Shown piece by piece: positions 1 to 7,400 of a stretch of 10,252 nucleotides of DNA; the first letter of the stretch is position 1; each line of letters begins with the position of its first letter. The translations under genes and the position numbers were made by a program. The stretch covers positions 484 to 10,735 of the forward strand of contig JAABOA010000198.1 of assembly GCA_015680635.1 (NCBI GenBank). Reading direction: 5' to 3'. Under the pieces are notes generated by a model. It made no database searches, was not told the origin of the DNA, and worked only from the letters and a program-made list of their open reading frames with translations. This stretch comes from Lunasporangiospora selenospora. Lineage: Eukaryota > Mortierellomycota > Mortierellomycetes > Mortierellales > Mortierellaceae.

Positions 1-261
1 CTTTCGTACCTGTCGCTTTCTTGCCAAGTCAGGCGCCGGTACCCCACCACCGTTGTTCTCAGGAGAGGACACAAGTGGGCTATTTCCCCCATAACTTCCA
101 TTGTTATTGAGGTTACTAATGCTCGAGTTGTTTGTGTAGCCTCCGCTGGTGTTGCTATGAGTAGGTGATGGAACGGCGGTCCGTTTGGATAGTGGGACAG
201 CACCACCGGTCGTCGAGCCGGCGCCCGCACCGTTTTTCGAGTATCCTGGGTTCCGGAGCAT
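1..261 (-). CDS. N-terminal exon of an unidentified Ser/Asn/Gly-rich protein (partial)
   Basis: Reading leftward from an ATG at 261-259, the frame stays open to the window edge. It begins MLRNPGYSKNGAGAG and continues for about 84 residues, rich in Ser, Asn, Gly, Thr and Pro, to a basic LARKRQ. An in-frame TGA lies about 60 nt upstream with no other ATG between, so this start is well supported. At position 9 the minus strand reads CAG then GTACGA, which could be a splice donor; in that case the coding exon is 10-261. Alternatively the frame simply continues past the edge. The composition suggests a disordered N-terminal tail, with the folded domain encoded outside the window. I do not recognise the family. 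The gene is divergent from the receptor gene at 1273 and shares its intergenic region. Confidence 0.55.
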   Translation of the reverse strand, partial: MLRNPGYSKNGAGAGSTTGGAVPLSKRTAVPSPTHSNTSGGYTNNSSISNLNNNGSYGGNSPLVSSPENNGGGVPAPDLARKRQVRK

Positions 262-1272
262 AACCGTTGTTTGAGAGTGAGAGATGAACAAAGGATCGAG
301 TGGAAACAAAGGGTCTGTCGCTCAGTTACCAGGAGTATGAGAAGTGTTTAAACAGAAGCTTCCCAGTTCCTTGGCAGGTTGGTCCTGGAAAGACAGTTGG
401 TGGTGATGAGTGATCGTTAAGAGAGAAAGAAAGAGATACTTGAAAGGCGAGGAGTAGCCAAGGAAGAGTCGTGTGTTGCTTCCAGCAATGGGTTGCAGGG
501 AGCCAGCAGCGGTGGGGAGAAGGGGCAGGAGGGAAGAAAGCAGAGAGAAGGAGAAAGAAAGCAGAAGCAAGAAGGAATGCGAAAGGGCGGAAGGGTGAAC
601 AAAGGGACAGAAGGCAAAAAAGGGAAAAAAGAGTTCATTACCTCGAGACAGAGAGGCAGAGCGGCAGATCACGTTCTGTGCATCGGCACAACCCGTGTTC
701 AGCCTTGCACGCCTCCTGAGGACACACCCCCTTCTACCCACCATCCTATCCATCCTCATCCGCATCGCCGTCTCACTCCTCTTTCTCAATCTTTCTCTTT
801 CTCTCACTTCCTTCCCTGCGTCTCTCTACTCTAGGTAGGCGGCCTGCAAAAAGGTATTGTCCTACCTTTGTGGTTCTCCATCGTCTTTCCTTACGAGTGC
901 CCAGCCCAGAATGGTTGTGCTGGGAACTGCGCGCGTTGTGCAAAGAGGGTCTGTGTGGTTGTGTGTGTGGTGCAAGAGGGAAAGGAAAGGGCAGTCCAAA
1001 GCCAGGAGTCGACTGACACGGATATACGTTGTACGGGCCAACCCCCGCCCCACCGCCACCTTGAGTCGCAGTCTACCCCTTCTCCCCTCTCTCTTTCTCC
1101 TTTCCACGCTTCCATCTCAACCCATTCATCGCTCCTTCTCCCTACCCCATTTCAAACCAAGCCAATCGTCTAAACTTGTAGTCTTTCATCGTGTGCATCC
1201 AACACCGATCGACAGCCGATTGCACGTCCTCCCATCCATCTTGCTGGCTGTCGACGCTCCCCCTGCAAGACA
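262..1272. promoter_or_regulatory. Divergent intergenic region: promoter and 5' leaders of both flanking genes
   Basis: About 1 kb with no convincing protein-coding content. From roughly 420 to 660 the plus strand is strongly purine-rich, so the minus (leftward) sense strand is pyrimidine-rich. From roughly 730 to 835 and 1065 to 1155 the plus strand is pyrimidine-rich. CT-rich tracts near transcription starts are common in fungal promoters, so the rightward start probably lies near 1080-1160 (inference). No ATG occurs on the plus strand between about 1150 and 1273, giving a clean short leader. A CCAAT pentamer sits at 1162-1166, and a GT-rich stretch at about 940-975. I see no clear TATA box. 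A minus-strand 5' UTR intron is possible, with a GTAATG donor near 651 and a pyrimidine-tract/CAG acceptor near 388, but it is unproven. Confidence 0.5.
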
Positions 1273-1428
1273 ATGCACGCGTCCTGGTTACCGTCGGCGG
1301 ATGCCAAGCCTGACCTTCAGAATGCTCCAGGCCAGGCTCCGCGTCTTACCCGTGTCACATACGCGATCGCACTCATCGCTGCGGCATCGACCTGCCTCCT
1401 TGCCGGCTTGACGACCCCTGCTCATGCA
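1273..1428 (+). other. Signal peptide of the Vps10 receptor
   Basis: The first 52 residues have a 27-residue polar N-region containing basic R24 and R27. A hydrophobic stretch at about 28-46 (YAIALIAAASTCLLAGL) follows, then TTPAHA, a good small-x-small cleavage site before APQHKP. The long N-region is unusual for a signal peptide, but no in-frame Met occurs downstream before the hydrophobic core, so the start cannot be moved closer. Cleavage would expose the beginning of the first propeller, where the NSFDFAPRKL motif lies. Confidence 0.7.
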
Positions 1429-4400
1429 GCGCCTCAGCATAAACCCGTTATTACCACGAATTCATTTGATTTTGCGCCTCGCAAGCTGAGCTATTTTGTC
1501 GATTCCCCCGTAAGTTTATCTTTCACCTTCTTTGTTTCTACCTTTGTGCTCGTTCAAGGAGTATGCCGTAATCAACCACTGTATTGCTGAAAAAATGAGG
1601 CCTGTATTGGTTGGCCTTTGAGATGGGACAGTTCTCTGCGTGGCTCTGGTCGACTTTTTAAAAGCCGGATTGGGGGAGAGAAGTTCTTGGCGCTTGTTCT
1701 CGACGACTTGGATGTACCAGCACAGCCTGATCTGACCCACATAAATTCTCTTGTAAATAGGTTGTACTCTACCACGACTTGAATCGAAACATCTTTCGCT
1801 CTCCCGATGAGGGCAAGACTTGGGCTAGGGTCAGGGACATCCCCGAGGAACGTGCTTCTGAGCTCTATATGCATTCTTTTGATGCGAAGACGGTACGTGT
1901 CGTCATCACTTTTCTCTCTCTCTCTCTTTGTTTGAGCGCCGCTAGCTGTACTCTCCAGATAGAAAACTCCTCCAGTGTGATGGCTTTGTGGCAGGGTCTT
2001 CTATGCTCCAGTGTTCTAACCAAAAACAGCATTGATTTTACAAATCCTCCTTTATTAGTCTTTCGTTCTGACAAGGGGCAAAACACATTACAGGACGGAT
2101 GACCAGGGAGCAACCTGGAAGACGTTTGAAACAGAGCTACCTCCAATTGAAGAGCGACATGTCATCAGCTTTCATGCGACGCGTCCCGGCTGGATCTTGA
2201 TCACTCTTTCCAACTGTGATGATCGAGGTCGATGCCACGACGATGTGTGTATTCAGGATTTTCCTTTCTTCCTTTTTGCTATCGCTTCTTTGAAAGAAAG
2301 CTTATTCTGACGAATCTATGATTCCCAATTATTATTAGACATATTACACCAGAGATGGGTTCCAAACAGCTCCAAAGAAACTTCTCACGCATACTCACAA
2401 GTGCGAATGGGCCATATCGAGCCCCAATTTTGACGATGCACCAACAGAGCTGATTCACTGTCTGGAGTATAAGAGTGTATCAGAGGGAGTGACCACCATG
2501 GATGATATCCATCTGGTCAAGAGCCAAGACTTTTTCGAAACCAAGCAAGTTGTCCTCTTGAGTAGCCATGATCGATCAGCGATCGTCAACTTTGTCACCA
2601 AGGAAAGCTTTATTTTGGCTGCCGAGGTAAAGGATATACTATTACATGACTATATGACAGGATGATCGCTTTACGGGGTCGCTTGATGTTTCAACTAACT
2701 TGGTGTGGAATTGTTCTTGATATTAGAAACATTTGAATTCTGGGAACATGTCGCTTCATGTTTCAACAGATGCAAAGACATGGGCACTGGCAAACTTTCC
2801 TCATAATGCAAATATTCGTGAAGATGTAGGTGTTCTTTTCCTCAAGACAATCTTGTTAGCAACATCGGGAAGACTCGAGTCCATTTGATGTGTGACCTGA
2901 CAGGTCACTTACCCATTCATGTTTTCTCTCTTATTCTTTCCTATTTGGTCTAGTCTTATACAATCTTGGAGTCGACACCATACAGTTTGATCGTTGATGT
3001 CAAGGCGTCTCCAGATGATTCGTTTGGAAGTCTGATGCTCAGCAATTCCAATGGAACTTATTTTGTCCGTTCAAAACAATACACGAACCGCGACAAACGT
3101 GATGTTGTCGACTTTGAAAAGGTCCAGAACATTGATGGCGTTTACATCATCAATATTGTCAGCAACCATGATTCTGCACGATATGAGGAAGAGAAGCGTC
3201 TTCGAACGCAGATCACGTTTGAAGCTGGCGCCTCATGGCAGTACATCATGCCACCAGAGTCAGGACCTGAAGGAAAGCGCCATTCATGCACACCTAATGC
3301 GGTATGTGACATTGCCGCAGCAGATTTTTGGTAATGAAACTGTGACATTCTTTCTCTTAACTCACCAAGGGAGGTTTTATTTTTCTAAATACAATAGGAT
3401 GGTTCGTGCAGTCTTCATCTTCACTCTGTCACCTCAGCAAAGGTATCACCACCGGTGTTTAGTTCACAGGCGGCACCAGGAGTAGTGATGGGCGTCGGAA
3501 ATGTTGGCCCATACCTATTGCCATGGGCAGAGTGCGACACTTACCTTTCTGAGGACGGCGGTATTACGTGGAAGGCTGCCCTGGAGCATCCACACAAGTA
3601 TGAGTTTGGTGACATGGGTGGACTTGTCGTTGCAGTCCGAGACGACGATTCCCCTATCTCCTATGTACAGTACAGTGCTGACCGTGGCCAATCGTGGTAT
3701 GGAGATTTGCTATTCATATTTTCTCAATCACGGTTATTGGAGTAAGATAAAAAATGGAAAAAAGAAGAGAAAAGAAGTAGCGGTAATTTCTGACATATAT
3801 TCTTTGTCCGCCTTTCTTTCTTTCAATTAGGCAAAAGCTGGATTTGGAGGAGAACATTCGCCTGGCTGCACTTATCTCTGACCCCGATTCCAGTTCTCAA
3901 AAGTTTATGCTCTTTGCGCGTGGAGGCTTTAGCAAAGTGTACAGCTACCAGCTTGATTTCACCAACATTTACGACCGCACATGTGTGAATGACGAAAACA
4001 ATAATGATAGATCCGACTTTGAAAAGTGGTATGCACGCAACCTCCGTAATAACCCGGATTGTCTCATGGGAGTCAAAACTTGGTACCGACGACGCAAAGC
4101 TAACGCGGAGTGTATGGTTCGGAGCTCTTTCAAGGATCCTTACAAATCCGAGGAAACCTGCGCATGTACCGACGAGGACTTTGAGTGTGACTACAACTTT
4201 GTACTTGAAAATGGTCAGTGTGTGCTGAAGGGAAAGGAGCTCATGCCTGAGGGCTCATGCAATAAGGAAGGAGGCACTTATCTTGGTTCTTCAGGATATC
4301 GCAAAATTCCCGGAAACAGCTGTGATTCTGAGAAGGGTATCAAGAAGGATGATCCAAAATCCAAGCCTTGCACTGCAATCATCGTGCCAACCGACATTAC

Positions 4401-7400
4401 CCGTTCAGTGACTCAGCTGGACTCACCGATCGTGGGTGGCCTTCAATACTTCCTTCGTTCAACGGTTGTTATGCTGACAACCTCATCGAGACAAGTTTGG
4501 CGAAGCACGGACGACGCCTCGACTTGGACAAGGGTCCTGAAGGATGTGAGCAATATTCAAGGCATGTACCTCCACGATGAGGACGAAAAACGAGTGTACA
4601 TCTTCACAAACACAGAAGTCCACGTGTCGCACGACCAAGGCGAGAAATTCGACAAGAGGGAATTGCCCGCACCACCAAACAAGATTGGTCTCCCTCTGGT
4701 AGACTTTCATCCTGATAGCGACAAGCACGACTGGTTATTGTATCTTGGCCAAAAGGAAAATGAGTGCTTCACCCGCCTCTACAAGTCTCAAAATGCAGGC
4801 AAGAGCTGGGACGAGATTGACTCTTGGGTTGACAAAGCTGTGTTTGCGGCTCATCGCGAGTTGGACATGCCAGACCATGGTGTTTTTGCTATGTCATGGA
4901 AGAAACCCATGCCGGAGCATGCTTGCCAGGATGAAGTCACGTCGACCGATGCGAACCCGCTCCAGATGGTGTATATGGTCGACGGAAAGTCTCGAACCGT
5001 GCACTTTAACCGCGTCGTTCAGTTTTATGTCATCAAGAAGTACCTCGCTGTCGCAACGGTAACCCCCCCCCCATCTCTATTTTTCAGTTGCATGTGGAAT
5101 CGCTGGATATTTTGGTGATTTTAATATTGAAGTCATTCTAATGCTCTATTTCACTATTAATTTTCGCTCGGCTTCAAATGTATAGGAGTCTGGCAGCGAC
5201 TTTACTCTGCACGTGTCTTTGGATGGCAGTCATTTTGCTCAGGCAGTGTTCCCGTCTAATATTCGAGTTGATAAGAACGGATTCACGGTGCTTCAGTCGA
5301 CAACAGGCAGCCTGATGGTCGATGTCGCCAAGTCGTCTGTCCAGCGAAGAGAATATGGCCGACTCTTCAAGTCCAACTCGAATGGTACCTTTTTCTCGCT
5401 CCAACTCGAAAACACGAACCGGAATACGGACCAACTTGTTGATTGGGAAAAGATTGGAGGCATTGATGGCGTCGTGCTTGCTAACCAGGTCGTCAATACC
5501 AATTCTTTGGCCAAGGACGGTGAAAAGCATATTCGAAGCTTGATCTCATTCAATGATGGCGGTAACTGGAACCCAATCCGAGCACCATCTGGAAGCAACT
5601 GTGATGGAGATGACTGTCATTTGAACCTGCACAGTGTAACCGAGTACAATGGTCCAGGAGCGGTCTTTAGTGCTCCCTCGTCTGTAGGTCTTGTGATGGG
5701 TATTGGTAATGTCGGAGCATACCTCACGTCAGTTCAAAGCGCTCAAACCTACCTAAGCCGCGATGCCGGACGCACTTGGGTCAAGGTGCATGATTCGCCC
5801 ATGCTCTATGAGTTTGGTGACGAGGGTGGTGTGCTTGTACTCGCAGACAAGTCTAAGCCCACACAGGAGGTGCTCTTTTCCTACGACTTTGGTACTACCT
5901 GGCAATCGACCACTATTTCGGACTCTGCTATTATGATTAGTTCAGTGACAACTGAGCCAACTTCGCATACCTCCAAGATTGTCGTCGTGGGATACCTTGC
6001 GAACAGCGATCTTTCACCAGTGATATCAACGCTCGACTTTAGTAAGCGATCGGATTGCAAATTGGACAAGAAGGATCTTGCCAAGAGTGATTTCGAAAAG
6101 TGGTCGCCATTTGAAGGAGAAGAGGACAGATGCCTGCTTGGTCAAGAGGTAAGTTTTGATGCGAATGGTGGATTGATATGAGAAAGCCCCTTTTAAAGTC
6201 CAAATGGAGATTAACATGCAAGTCTTCTGCTTGGTATTGTGTGGATGGGCTTAGATTACTTACTGGCGTCGCAAGCCGGACAGGGTTTGTCGTGTGAACG
6301 ATAAGGATGGCGAGCCTGACATGGAACAATCCAAGTGCAAGTGTACCAAGCGTGACTATGAGTGCGATATTGGATTCTTCAGAGATGAAACTGGAGGCTG
6401 CCAACGGTTTGGCCATGATCCCGACAAGCCCGCAAAATGTGAGGGAACCTATAGGAGCCATGCTGGATTCAGTAAGATTGTCCTCAGTCAGTGCCAGGGA
6501 GGTCTGGAGCTTGAAAAGGAAAAGGTGGAACGCCAGTGCGGAGCTCGTCAGCAGATTGAGAGCATGTCATCGACCTTTGAAGGTCGGTATGACCCCATGC
6601 GAGACACGTTCTTCTATTTCCCCAAATCGGACGTGGCAATGCTCAAGATCCAGTCTAGTGTCTTCCAGAGTCAAGATGATGGAAAGACCTGGAAGGCCGT
6701 CGAGTTTGGAGAAGGCTCCGCAACTGGATTGCAGCGTAACCCCTATGATGACACGAGGGCTATGATCAGTACCAGTGGTCGTCAACAATATTTGACTCAA
6801 GATCGTGGCCTGAACTGGGATCCTCTCAAAGTGCCCCTTGATTCTGCCTCGAGGCACCTTGGACTGAACACTTGGTCCTTCCACCCAACGGAACCTGAAT
6901 GGATGATCTACATTGGTGAAGATGAGTGTAATTATGAATCGAACGATCGTTGCCACTCAGTGGCCTATTATACGTTGAATTCTGGAACGACCTGGCACAA
7001 GATGACAACGTGGGTCCGTTCATGTGCCTGGGCGCGTGACACCAAGTTTGAGAAGGTGAATATCCAGGGCATCTATTGCGAGCAGTACCCAGAAAAGTAT
7101 GGTTCTCAGCGAACGATCGATCCTTTCACTCCAGTGAAGTTTGTGTACTCGGACAGTTTCTTCCAGTCATCCAAGGTCCTGTTTGAAGAAATTGCTGGTT
7201 ATGCCACCTATTCGGATTATCTCATTGTTGCAGAGGTAAACTCTATTCTCTTTTGTTTACATGGGCATTGGTGTTAACAGCTGAGATGGCTTCTAACAAG
7301 TCTGATCGATTCTGCACTTTTTTTCTAGTTCATTCCAAGCCAGCGAGAGCTTCGTATTTCGGTCACTATGGATGGTACCACCTTTAAGACGGCCCGCTAC

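Larger units (their letters stand above)
1444..4371 (+). repeat. Vps10 unit 1: propeller plus 10CC module (residues ~58-710)
   Basis: This unit is interrupted by seven introns. Asp-box blades are visible at SPDEGKTW, RTDDQGATW, LSEDGGITW and SADRGQSW. The conserved SNSNGTYF motif is at residues 344-351 and YEFGDMGG at 498-505. The 10CC module runs from C581 to C710 and contains exactly ten cysteines, including the CACTDEDFECD signature. In human sortilin the ten-bladed propeller binds ligand in its central tunnel and the 10CC module braces it (established knowledge). Introns 1-3 and intron 7 have no counterpart in the other two units. Confidence 0.9.

Noticed and set aside
322-807. 161-codon minus-strand open frame in the intergenic region
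   Set aside because: It is Phe/Ser/Leu-rich only because of the pyrimidine tracts, lacks any domain pattern, and overlaps equally long frames on the other strand. More likely 5' leader or promoter sequence.
471-834. Lys/Arg/Glu-rich plus-strand frames
   Set aside because: They arise from the GA-rich stretch; such purine runs give charged open frames by chance.
831-840. CTAGGTAGG after a long pyrimidine tract, resembling a splice acceptor in the 5' leader
   Set aside because: No clear upstream donor or transcript evidence, and CT-rich promoter sequence explains the tract.
857-1411. 184-codon plus-strand open frame running into the receptor's first exon
   Set aside because: It uses a different frame from the receptor, has biased low-complexity composition, and would overlap the signal-peptide exon. 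No family resemblance.
4368-4580. Open frames in alternative frames inside the large receptor exons (also 4745-5062, 6307-6765 and minus-strand frames)
   Set aside because: They are shadows of well-supported coding exons and show no independent motifs.
5063-5072. Run of ten C residues just inside intron 8
   Set aside because: A simple homopolymer next to the donor; possibly prone to sequencing error but without effect on the coding sequence.
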